Source: JAGMDK01 sp023128695
GTDB lineage: Bacteria; Planctomycetota; Phycisphaerae; UBA1845; Fen-1342
DNA length: 8,253 nt
NCBI GenBank assembly: GCA_030628805.1
Contig: DAOVQG010000211.1
Coordinates: 1-8,253, forward strand
Direction: 5' to 3'
Shown: positions 1-5,185 of the stretch, piece after piece
Numbering within the stretch: position 1 is the stretch's first letter
How the letters are laid out: every line of letters starts with the position of its first letter
Program-made: the position numbers and the translations under genes
Notes under the pieces: model-generated
The model's input: only the letters and a program-made list of their open reading frames with translations
What the model was told of the DNA's origin: nothing
Database searches by the model: none

Positions 1-126
1 CGGTTTTCTCCTTGTGTGGAAACAGACGGTTCTTCGAAACACGAAACAAACCTTGGTTTACCACGAACTCAAGGAACCTGGAACCAGCCGGCTCGACCTC
101 CGCTTCATAGTTTCACCCCGTCCGCT
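1..126. other. Window edge, no gene recognised
   Basis: I see no coding region with a plausible start, ribosome binding site and family motif here. Open frames that run from here into 367 lie antisense to aroC and have no recognisable protein features. A gene ending just outside the left edge cannot be excluded. Confidence 0.5.
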
Positions 127-145
127 GCCTGCCCTCCAGGCAGGC
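127..145. repeat. Short perfect hairpin, 7-bp stem
   Basis: GCCTGCC and GGCAGGC form a perfect 7-bp inverted repeat around the loop CTCCA. It lies in the gene-free stretch downstream of aroC and is one of many GC-rich palindromes between the genes of this window. There is no T-run on either side, so it does not look like a classical terminator. Confidence 0.6.
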
Positions 146-168
146 GAAACGGGATGGGGCACCCCCGT

Positions 169-243
169 GGATGTGTGGCACGGCTGTGTCAGCCGTGTGC
201 GGAACGCAGGTATTCACGGCCGACACGGCCGTGCCACCCATCC
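169..243. repeat. Paired inverted hairpin element (BIME-like), GTGG-tagged
   Basis: Two 29-nt arms (169-197 and 215-243) are inverted copies matching at 26 of 29 positions, separated by 17 nt. Each arm is itself a hairpin: CACGGCTG-TGT-CAGCCGTG on the plus strand, and CACGGCCG-TGT-CGGCCGTG when the right arm is read on the minus strand. Both are preceded by GTGG on their own strand. The two stems differ at one base pair (T-A against C-G), so pairing is kept. The layout, with two tagged hairpins in opposite orientation, resembles REP pairs (BIMEs). Related hairpins occur at 2171-2196 and in the 8024-8253 array. Confidence 0.75.
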
Positions 244-269
244 GCTTCTTCCATCATTCCAAGTGTCAA

Positions 270-285
270 AGAGCACTAATGCTCT
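270..285 (-). terminator. Possible weak terminator hairpin at the aroC stop
   Basis: AGAGCA and TGCTCT form a 6-bp stem around a 4-nt loop and overlap the aroC stop codon. On the minus strand the stem is followed only by a short TTTG, not a proper T-tract. Intrinsic termination is therefore doubtful, and the larger inverted element at 169-243 could also end this transcript. Confidence 0.3.
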
Positions 286-1438
286 ACGCCAGTCCGCGCA
301 CGGCGGCGGCGTAATAGTCATACGCCGCCCGAACCTCTCGGAGTGTATCGCCGGAGAATTTGAGTAGCCACGCCCGCGCGACCTCAAACGCGACGACGTT
401 CTCGGCCACGACGCTCGCGGCCGGCACGGCACACACGTCACTGCGTTCGTAATCGCTCCGTTCGGGCTGGAGCGTTTTGAGATTCACGCTGTCCATGCCC
501 TGCCCGAGTGTCGCGATCGGTTTCATTGCCCCACGGACGACGAGCGTCTGTCCATTGGTCATGCCGCCTTCCAGACCGCCGGCGTGGTTGGTCCGGCGGA
601 CGAAGCCAAAATTGGAGTTGTCCCGTTGCGAGGCATCATAGTAGAGCGCGTCGTGAACCTGGCTGCCGGGTCGGCGAGCGGCTTCGAAGCCCAGACCGAT
701 CTCGACGCCCTTGAAAGCTTGGATTGAGCCGACCGCCTGCATGAGCCGGCCGTCGAGCTTATCATTCCAAGTCATGCAAGAACCGAGCCCGGGCGGCAGG
801 CCGAACACACGCACTTCCACAATACCGCCCACGGTATCCTGCGCTGCTTCCGCCTCGCGAATCGCCTTCATCATCGCCTCAACGTCACCGGCGTCCGGCG
901 TATAGACTTCGTTCGCGTCACGACCGTTGCTCAACTCGTCCGGCGTGGCATCCGTTGACATGGCGGCCCGAACACCTCCGAGTTCCGCAACGAAGCCGAT
1001 GCATCTAACGCCGAACTCGTGCAACAGGCCTTTCGCGAGCGCCCCCGCCGCCACCCGCGCCGTGGTCTCGCGGGCCGATGCTCGTTCGAGTGTCTCGCGG
1101 CAGTCGGTGGTCAGCCATTTGATGCTGCCGGCGAAATCGGCGTGCCCCGGCCGTGGGCGGTTGATTTCCGGCGCCTCGTCAATGCGAAAGTCACGATTGG
1201 GAATCTGCAATACGACGGGTGAGCCGATGGTTTCTCCCCGCCGCAGGCCGCCGAGCGCCGTGGCGGCGTCTTGCTCGATCTTCATCCGCCCGCCGCGGCC
1301 GTAGCCCCCCTGCCGGCGGCGCAGCTCGGCGTTGATCAGGTCGAGGTCCACGGACAGTCCGGCCGGCAGCCCTTCGACGAGAACGATGAGCGCCCGCCCA
1401 TGCGACTCGCCAGCGGTGCGATAGATCAATTCAGCCAT
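284..1438 (-). CDS. aroC: Chorismate synthase
   Basis: This enzyme converts 5-enolpyruvylshikimate-3-phosphate to chorismate, the last shikimate-pathway step, using reduced FMN in the cytoplasm. The 384-residue length is normal for the family. Seen in sequence: the N-terminal signature GESHG at residues 10-14, followed by a typical VEGLPAGLSVD stretch; RPGHADF at 96-102; ARETTARVAAGALAKG at 122-137; a DKLDGRL segment near 226; RTNHAGGLEGG at 282-292; and the C-terminal signature beginning RSDVC at 332-336. The start is set by an AGGAG ribosome binding site (plus-strand 1444-1448) 5 nt before the ATG, and the GESH motif sits where expected from it. No frameshift or missing core motif is visible. 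Upstream, in divergent orientation, lies a decayed tyrA, another aromatic amino acid gene, which supports the assignment. There is no operon partner within the window. Confidence 0.97.
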   Translation of the reverse strand: MAELIYRTAGESHGRALIVLVEGLPAGLSVDLDLINAELRRRQGGYGRGGRMKIEQDAATALGGLRRGETIGSPVVLQIPNRDFRIDEAPEINRPRPGHADFAGSIKWLTTDCRETLERASARETTARVAAGALAKGLLHEFGVRCIGFVAELGGVRAAMSTDATPDELSNGRDANEVYTPDAGDVEAMMKAIREAEAAQDTVGGIVEVRVFGLPPGLGSCMTWNDKLDGRLMQAVGSIQAFKGVEIGLGFEAARRPGSQVHDALYYDASQRDNSNFGFVRRTNHAGGLEGGMTNGQTLVVRGAMKPIATLGQGMDSVNLKTLQPERSDYERSDVCAVPAASVVAENVVAFEVARAWLLKFSGDTLREVRAAYDYYAAAVRGLA

Positions 1439-1483
1439 GCGTGCTCCTGCCAGTCCGCCGAAAAGTCGTGCCGGTCTGGAAAA

Positions 1484-1508
1484 GTAGCGGCCGGGACGGA
1501 GCCCGGAC
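1484..1508 (+). repeat. GTAG-headed hairpin, single copy
   Basis: GTAG (1484-1487) leads into a hairpin with stem CCGGG (1491-1495) and CCCGG (1502-1506). The first 12 bases, GTAGCGGCCGGG, are identical to a segment of each 57-bp unit of the array at 8024-8253. The following ACGGAGCCCGG matches the other strand of that array, so the loop is inverted relative to the array. A GTAG tetranucleotide 5' of a hairpin is a known trait of REP elements. Calling it a REP relative is an inference. Confidence 0.6.
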
Positions 1509-1558
1509 TAAGACTCTAATTCCATCACATTGTACTCGCCGATGATAATGAACAGAAC

Positions 1559-1564
1559 ATTATA
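1559..1564 (-). promoter_or_regulatory. Possible -10 box for aroC
   Basis: The minus strand reads TATAAT, a perfect sigma-70-type -10 hexamer, about 120 bases upstream of the aroC ATG in a locally AT-rich patch. No convincing -35 box lies 16-18 bases upstream. The promoter preferences of this organism are unknown. Confidence 0.35.
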
Positions 1565-1570
1565 GCTAGG

Positions 1571-1599
1571 TTGACGTGTGCCGGACCGCACGTTAGTAT
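1571..1599 (+). promoter_or_regulatory. Possible divergent promoter with dyad in the spacer
   Basis: TTGACG (1571-1576), a 17-nt spacer and TAGTAT (1594-1599) match five and four of six positions of the sigma-70 -35 and -10 boxes. The spacer overlaps an inverted repeat with ACGTGTG and CGCACGT as arms (1574-1580, 1587-1593, one wobble pair), which could be an operator. It points towards the tyrA remnant about 70 bases downstream and may be what is left of its promoter. Confidence 0.3.
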
Positions 1600-1600
1600 C

Positions 1601-1620
1601 GCGAAACAAGATCGTTTCGC
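1601..1620. repeat. Perfect 7-bp hairpin
   Basis: GCGAAAC and GTTTCGC form a perfect inverted repeat around the 6-nt loop AAGATC. It lies just before a second hairpin at 1635-1652, and both precede the tyrA remnant. No T-tract follows on either strand. Confidence 0.55.
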
Positions 1621-1634
1621 CTTGCGGAGGACCT

Positions 1635-1652
1635 CGCGGGCTGAAGCCCGCG
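1635..1652. repeat. Perfect hairpin with TGAA loop
   Basis: CGCGGGC and GCCCGCG pair around the loop TGAA. The same loop sequence occurs in the CCTAGCGC-tagged hairpins at 4910-4927 and 4951-4968. The element ends about 18 bases before the first recognisable tyrA codons, so it lies near the breakpoint where the N-terminal half of tyrA is missing. Confidence 0.6.
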
Positions 1653-1669
1653 GTTCTTCTCCAAGGTAA

Positions 1670-1979
1670 GACAGTCGTGCTATTGCGAACATCGTCTCGG
1701 CGATGCTGGCGTCATCGCGGGCTAGTGTGATTGGCACGCACCCGCTGTTCGGCCCGTCGGTTCACTCGCTCCAGGGGCAACGCGTCGTGCTGACCCCCGG
1801 CCGAAGTGACGGACGCCTTCATCCGCGCCGCCGAGGAAATCCAGAAGCTCACGCACATTCACGACGGTCAAGCGTTCCGCGACATGTTCGCAGAGGTTCG
1901 CCAGTATTTCGGCGACTTTACTGAACAGGCCTTGCAGCAGTCCGACTTCCTGATCGACCGGCTGGTAGAGCGGAAGTGA
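1670..1979 (+). pseudogene. tyrA: Decayed prephenate dehydrogenase (tyrA) remnant
   Basis: Two blocks in different frames resemble TyrA, the NAD(P)-dependent dehydrogenase of tyrosine synthesis. Block 1 (1670-1804) encodes GTHPLFGP, the typical TyrA motif, followed by QRVVLTPGR. Block 2 (1803-1979, shifted by one frame) encodes VTDAFIRAAEEIQKL, then QAFRDMFAEVRQYFGDF and a normal stop. That end resembles the C-terminus of E. coli TyrA (FxKVEHWFGDY-type). The Rossmann glycine motif and the roughly 100 residues that normally separate these blocks are absent. A stop (1667-1669) lies in frame just upstream of block 1. This is therefore a broken gene with an N-terminal loss and an internal deletion. 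It lies divergently from aroC, the enzyme that makes the pathway's chorismate, which fits an old aromatic amino acid pair. Confidence 0.85.
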
Positions 1980-1996
1980 GCAATGCTACTGCGTCA

Positions 1997-2049
1997 GCAA
2001 CGTGGTTTGCAGAACCACAGGCCGAGATCACCGGGACCGCTCACGTTGC
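1997..2049. repeat. Inverted repeat with an inner hairpin
   Basis: GCAACGTG (1997-2004) and CACGTTGC (2042-2049) are perfect 8-nt inverted arms 37 bases apart. Inside, GTGGTT (2002-2007) and AACCAC (2013-2018) form a 6-bp hairpin around TGCAG that shares three bases with the outer left arm, so the two folds exclude each other. It follows the tyrA stop by about 18 bases. Its function is unknown. Confidence 0.45.
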
Positions 2050-2145
2050 GCGTCGCGCATATCATCGGCAGTTTTTCTCTTGCTTTCTTAGTTACGCACA
2101 GCAAGACTAAAAATAATGATGTAAGTAAGACTGCCAACAAAACGT

Positions 2146-2196
2146 GACACTGGCTTCCAGCCTGTGTCTCCACCGGCAAGATGCCGGTGCCACACC
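2146..2196. repeat. Paired hairpin element (BIME-like), GTGG-tagged
   Basis: Hairpin one is GACACTGGC (2146-2154) with GCCTGTGTC (2160-2168) around TTCCA, with one T-T mismatch. Hairpin two is CACCGGC (2171-2177) with GCCGGTG (2183-2189) around AAGAT, followed by CCACACC. Read on the minus strand, hairpin two starts with TGTGG, as in the 169-243 pair and the 57-bp array. The TTCCA loop of hairpin one is the complement of the TGGAA loop of the array. The element sits upstream of the 2270 gene. It argues against that gene starting at a GTG at 2144, because the extension would translate a repeat. Confidence 0.7.
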
Positions 2197-2257
2197 AGGT
2201 TATGGGATAGGTTCTAAGGTTGTACGCTGTAGCTGTAGTAGGGATCTCAAAGCTGAA

Positions 2258-2263
2258 AAGGAG
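2258..2263 (+). promoter_or_regulatory. Ribosome binding site fixing the 2270 start
   Basis: AAGGAG lies 6 nt before the ATG at 2270. The in-frame GTG at 2144 has no such site and would place repeat DNA in the protein. The ATG at 2270 is followed at once by a signal peptide, so it is the likely start. Confidence 0.85.
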
Positions 2264-2269
2264 AAGAGG

Positions 2270-4612
2270 ATGAAAAGCCCATTATGTCAACTTTTGTTAG
2301 CAGGTGTCTTGCTCTTTGGCATGTCGGCCTACTCCTGGGCCTGTCCCGACATTTTCGTCGAGGCTTACGGAGGATCTCCTGACGAAGTGGCAAATTGTGT
2401 GATCGCGACTCAGGACGGCGGCATTGTCATCACCGGCTACTATGGAGGAGGAGGTTCAAGCGGAAAGGGTGTCCTCCTGGCCAAATTCGACTCGCAAGGA
2501 GATCTCCTTTGGAAACGGGCCTACAGCGGCCCAGAGGACGAAGAAGGCTGTGGCGTGGTGGAAACGCATGACGGTTACTTGGTCATGGTGGGCTACACCA
2601 GGAGCTACACCGCCGGTCAGGCTGATTTCCTCATGGGTAAGTTTGACGCCGAGGGCAACCGCATCTGGATGCGGACGTGGGGAGAATCCGGCAACGAAAA
2701 GGCCTTCGGCGTAATCGAGGCCTCCGACCAGACGCTCTGGCTGGCGGGTTTCAGCACCAGCTTCAACGGCAGTGGAAAAGAGGAAGTTGTCGTGGCTAGA
2801 ATCGCCGCGGATGGCGGCATCATCACCGGCGGATATGCCGGAAACCCCGGCTTGTCGCGCAAGTATCTCGGTTACGCGCTGGCCGAGGTTTTCGACACGG
2901 CTGGAATCTGCGTCGCCGGTAGTATCTACAACTCCGTGTATGGCTGGGATATCCTACTCGCGAAGTTCAGCCACTCCGGGGAGGTGCTCTGGGCGAAGGG
3001 AATCCACAATGATGACCATTCTCCCAGTTCCGAACATGCCACCGGATTTGTACGGACCTCCGATGGCGGGCTTGCTCTGGTCGGCCCCGTGAACTATTAC
3101 GATGGCGTATATACGAGCAATGGGGGCTTCCTGCTCAAGATGGATACTAATGCGGAGGTGCACTGGGGCCGCTTCGTGCACGGCGGCGGGCCGTATTATT
3201 CCAGAACGCTGACCTCCGTGATCGAGACGGATGACGCCGACCTGGTCGTGACGGGCGGCGACTTCGGCAACTATATGTACGACGACCGGGTCGTGCTGGC
3301 TAAGTATAACCTCTCCGGTACGCTGCAATGGAACTGGGGCCATGAAATTGGTGATGGCGGCATCGGCAACTCTATCGCCGAGGATTCCGACCACTCCTTG
3401 CTGATGGCGGGCTCGACGGCTGGGTACGGCTTGGGCGGAGACGATATGTTGCTGGGTCGCTACGACTCGACGGGAATGACTTGCCTGCCAAATGTTGACG
3501 GGCCCAGTTTCACAAGCTGGTCGCCGACTGAGCGCAACATCTACCCATCCAGTGGTCAATTCACCGAAACGACCTCGAACTGGAGCCATTACGTGATTCC
3601 CTACTACATGGCCGTGACCGAAATCTGTCCCCAGACCTACACGGTTTGCCCCGACGGTAGCGGCGATTTCGAGCGTATCCAGGACGCACTCGATGGCGCG
3701 CCGCTAGGCAGTACCATCGAACTTTGCGATGCGGTGTATAGCGGACCGGGCAACTATGATCTCGATTTCAACGGCAAGTGCTTGACGGTGCGCTCGCAGA
3801 ACGGCGATCCCAATTCGTGCATCATCGACTGCGCGGGTGCCGGGCGGGGATTCTATTTCCACTCCGGGGAAGACGAGGATTCGATCATCGAGAATGTCAC
3901 CATCACCAACGGTTACGATAACTACGGCGGCGGGATTTACTGCAGCAACGCGTCCCCAACGATTACGGGCTGCGTTATCGCCGGCAACTCTGCCAATTAC
4001 AATGGGGGCGGGATGCGCATCCGTTATTCGTCAGCAACACTCACCGGCTGCGTAATAACCGGCAACAGGGGCGGTAACGACGGCGGCGGACTATATTTGT
4101 CCGATTCCTCGGCCCTGCTCTACAATTGCACGATCAGCGGAAACCTGGCAATGGACCAGGGCGGCGGTATCTTCGGCGGTTGCCACCCGGAGAACACCAT
4201 CATCTGGGGTAATTGTGCCGAGAACGACGGCGAGGACGGTGATGAGTGGTACGGCAATGGGGCCAACTGGGTCGAGGATTGTTGCAATGACATCAATCTG
4301 GCCGGCGTGGATGGCTTTGGGATAATGACGGTGTACTGTACCTGGGGGGCGGACATCGACGCCGATCCGCTGTTCTGCGACCCCCGCTCTTGTCAAGCGG
4401 CGCCGACCGCCGCGGGCGATTACCACTTGCAACCGGCCTCTCCGTGTCTGCCGGAGCAACAACCCATCTGCGGGTTGATCGGTGCGTTAGACGCCTGCCC
4501 GGCAGACCCCAGCGGCATCGACAACCCACTCACTGAGGAGACGCCGGCCTTCTATGAACACAATGTTCCTCCCTCGATCACCGACTCGCAACTGCACAAA
4601 CCACAGCCGTGA
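2270..4612 (+). CDS. Exported protein: seven-repeat propeller-like domain plus right-handed beta-helix
   Basis: The 780-residue product begins with a signal peptide (residues 1-24, probable cut after AYSWA, before Cys25). Seven imperfect repeats of about 50-57 residues start near residues 33, 86, 138, 195, 252, 304 and 360. The pattern is a variable GV/AI stretch, DGG, hydrophobic-GYT/GGD, then LLAKFDSxGxLLW. Seven such units suggest a seven-bladed beta-propeller. Residues 457-743 resemble a parallel beta-helix of pectate-lyase fold: a YTVCPDGSGDFERIQDAL entry, a CLTVRSQNGDPNSCIIDC cap, and GGG-headed coils at 553, 579, 605 and 631, exactly 26 residues apart. This part holds 19 cysteines, so disulfides are likely. 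No enzyme active site is recognised, and no dockerin is present. The last 30 residues look like the linker that often precedes a C-terminal sorting domain, but the domain is absent. The substrate or ligand is unknown; a cell-surface binding role is a guess. Confidence 0.88.
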   Translation: MKSPLCQLLLAGVLLFGMSAYSWACPDIFVEAYGGSPDEVANCVIATQDGGIVITGYYGGGGSSGKGVLLAKFDSQGDLLWKRAYSGPEDEEGCGVVETHDGYLVMVGYTRSYTAGQADFLMGKFDAEGNRIWMRTWGESGNEKAFGVIEASDQTLWLAGFSTSFNGSGKEEVVVARIAADGGIITGGYAGNPGLSRKYLGYALAEVFDTAGICVAGSIYNSVYGWDILLAKFSHSGEVLWAKGIHNDDHSPSSEHATGFVRTSDGGLALVGPVNYYDGVYTSNGGFLLKMDTNAEVHWGRFVHGGGPYYSRTLTSVIETDDADLVVTGGDFGNYMYDDRVVLAKYNLSGTLQWNWGHEIGDGGIGNSIAEDSDHSLLMAGSTAGYGLGGDDMLLGRYDSTGMTCLPNVDGPSFTSWSPTERNIYPSSGQFTETTSNWSHYVIPYYMAVTEICPQTYTVCPDGSGDFERIQDALDGAPLGSTIELCDAVYSGPGNYDLDFNGKCLTVRSQNGDPNSCIIDCAGAGRGFYFHSGEDEDSIIENVTITNGYDNYGGGIYCSNASPTITGCVIAGNSANYNGGGMRIRYSSATLTGCVITGNRGGNDGGGLYLSDSSALLYNCTISGNLAMDQGGGIFGGCHPENTIIWGNCAENDGEDGDEWYGNGANWVEDCCNDINLAGVDGFGIMTVYCTWGADIDADPLFCDPRSCQAAPTAAGDYHLQPASPCLPEQQPICGLIGALDACPADPSGIDNPLTEETPAFYEHNVPPSITDSQLHKPQP

Positions 4613-4686
4613 GCACGAGTAGCAGTGATGAATACGACCTGTCCGTGAGTGCGGGCCATTGCCGGAGTCAATCAAGGTAGTTAGCT

Positions 4687-4718
4687 CGCTGGTGCGAGAT
4701 AGGAATCTCGCACCAGCG
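4687..4718. repeat. Perfect 14-bp hairpin downstream of the 2270 gene
   Basis: CGCTGGTGCGAGAT (4687-4700) and ATCTCGCACCAGCG (4705-4718) are perfect inverted arms around the 4-nt loop AGGA. It lies 74 bases after the stop of the upstream gene. It could stop transcription or protect the 3' end of the mRNA, but no T-tract follows, so a rho-independent terminator is not clear. Confidence 0.8.
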
Positions 4719-4786
4719 TCGGTAATCCGCCGCATCAGCGTCGCCTGTGTTTTAGGTTGTTCTGGTTGCGCCGGGGGCGTCATTCT

Positions 4787-4812
4787 GCGCTAGGCCCGGC
4801 ATTTATGCCGGG
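4787..4812 (-). repeat. CCTAGCGC-tagged hairpin, copy on the minus strand
   Basis: Read on the minus strand this is the hairpin CCCGGCA-TAAA-TGCCGGG followed by the tail CCTAGCGC, 26 nt in all. Two plus-strand relatives of the same length and the same tail lie at 4910-4935 and 4951-4976. The stems differ in sequence but remain paired. The opposed copies flank the long palindrome at 4834-4887. Confidence 0.65.
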
Positions 4813-4833
4813 TATCGAGACCGCCGAACATCC

Positions 4834-4887
4834 TCACCGCCCTTCTCCAGACCCGCCGCGAGCGGCGGGTCTGGAGAAGGGCGGTGA
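4834..4887. repeat. 54-nt palindrome, perfect 26-bp inverted repeat
   Basis: Positions 4834-4859 are the exact reverse complement of 4862-4887, with only GA (4860-4861) at the centre. The real hairpin would have a 25-bp GC-rich stem and a CGAG loop. It is the strongest secondary structure in the window. It lies between the two exported-protein genes and inside the pair of opposed CCTAGCGC-tagged hairpins. No T-tract follows on the plus strand, which continues AAAATCG. Function unknown. Confidence 0.9.
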
Positions 4888-4905
4888 AAATCGCTCCCCG
4901 CGTCC

Positions 4906-4985
4906 TCAACCCGCCCTGAAGGGTGGGCCTAGCGCTCCGCATCACTTCAACCCACCCTGAAGGGCGGGCCTAGCGCACTTCAACC
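4906..4985 (+). repeat. Direct repeat of CCTAGCGC-tagged hairpins, 41-bp period
   Basis: Two 30-nt copies (4906-4935 and 4947-4976) differ at two positions (4913/4954 and 4924/4965), and the start of a third copy follows (to 4985). Each contains a hairpin with loop TGAA, then CCTAGCGC: CCCGCCC/GGGTGGG in copy 1 and CCCACCC/GGGCGGG in copy 2. Copy 1 keeps a G-U wobble on the plus strand and copy 2 keeps one on the minus strand. Both differences are consistent with a CpG transition from a shared perfect stem. Confidence 0.8.
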
Positions 4986-5069
4986 ACCAAGCAGCGCTAC
5001 TCATTGGTTCCCAAGCACTTTCCTGTGCCACAAAAAATGGTCACACCCCAGCGCGATGCCGGTTTGATC

Positions 5070-5098
5070 TTGTATGGGCAAGTACGGGCTGCTACACT
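5070..5098 (+). promoter_or_regulatory. Possible promoter of the protease gene
   Basis: TTGTAT (5070-5075), a 17-nt spacer and TACACT (5093-5098) are a partial match to sigma-70 boxes (three and four of six). They would start transcription about 80 bases before the 5186 start codon. The correct spacing is the main argument, and the call is weak. Confidence 0.3.
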
Positions 5099-5172
5099 AG
5101 GATGATGTCTGTGTCTCGTTGGATCGGCAGGGAAGAGAGGTAAAGGGGTTAGATGCCTACTGAGGCCCTAAG

Positions 5173-5178
5173 AAGGAG
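5173..5178 (+). promoter_or_regulatory. Ribosome binding site fixing the 5186 start
   Basis: AAGGAG lies 7 nt before the ATG at 5186, which opens directly into a signal peptide. An in-frame ATG at 5153 adds 11 residues, has only a poor GGGG-type site and would put extra residues before the signal peptide, so 5186 is preferred. Confidence 0.85.
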
Positions 5179-5185
5179 AACTGTA

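Noticed and set aside
1525..1737. Minus-strand open frame of 70 codons upstream of aroC
   Set aside because: It crosses the hairpins at 1601-1652 and the tyrA remnant on the opposite strand. It has no ribosome binding site and no family features.
2054..2125. AT-rich stretch with TCTTGCT...AGCAAGA inverted arms, considered as a terminator or promoter
   Set aside because: The arms are only 7 bp with a 15-nt loop, no T-tract follows on either strand, and no well-spaced -35/-10 pair was found.
2144..2269. Extended start of the 2270 gene at a GTG
   Set aside because: The extension would translate the 2146-2196 hairpin pair. The ATG at 2270 has AAGGAG 6 nt upstream and opens into a signal peptide.
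2330..2346. Lipoprotein signal at Cys25 of the 2270 gene product
   Set aside because: The residues before the cysteine (SWA) do not fit a lipobox because of Trp at -2. A normal signal peptidase I site is more likely.
2954..3589. Minus-strand open frame of about 210 codons
   Set aside because: It is antisense to the propeller-like part of the 2270 gene, whose repeats are read in a single plus-strand frame. It has no start signal or motif.
5025..5035. GTGCCACAAAA resembling the array unit
   Set aside because: Only 11 bases match and the stem part is poor, so it may be chance or a worn-down remnant. It is not listed as a copy.
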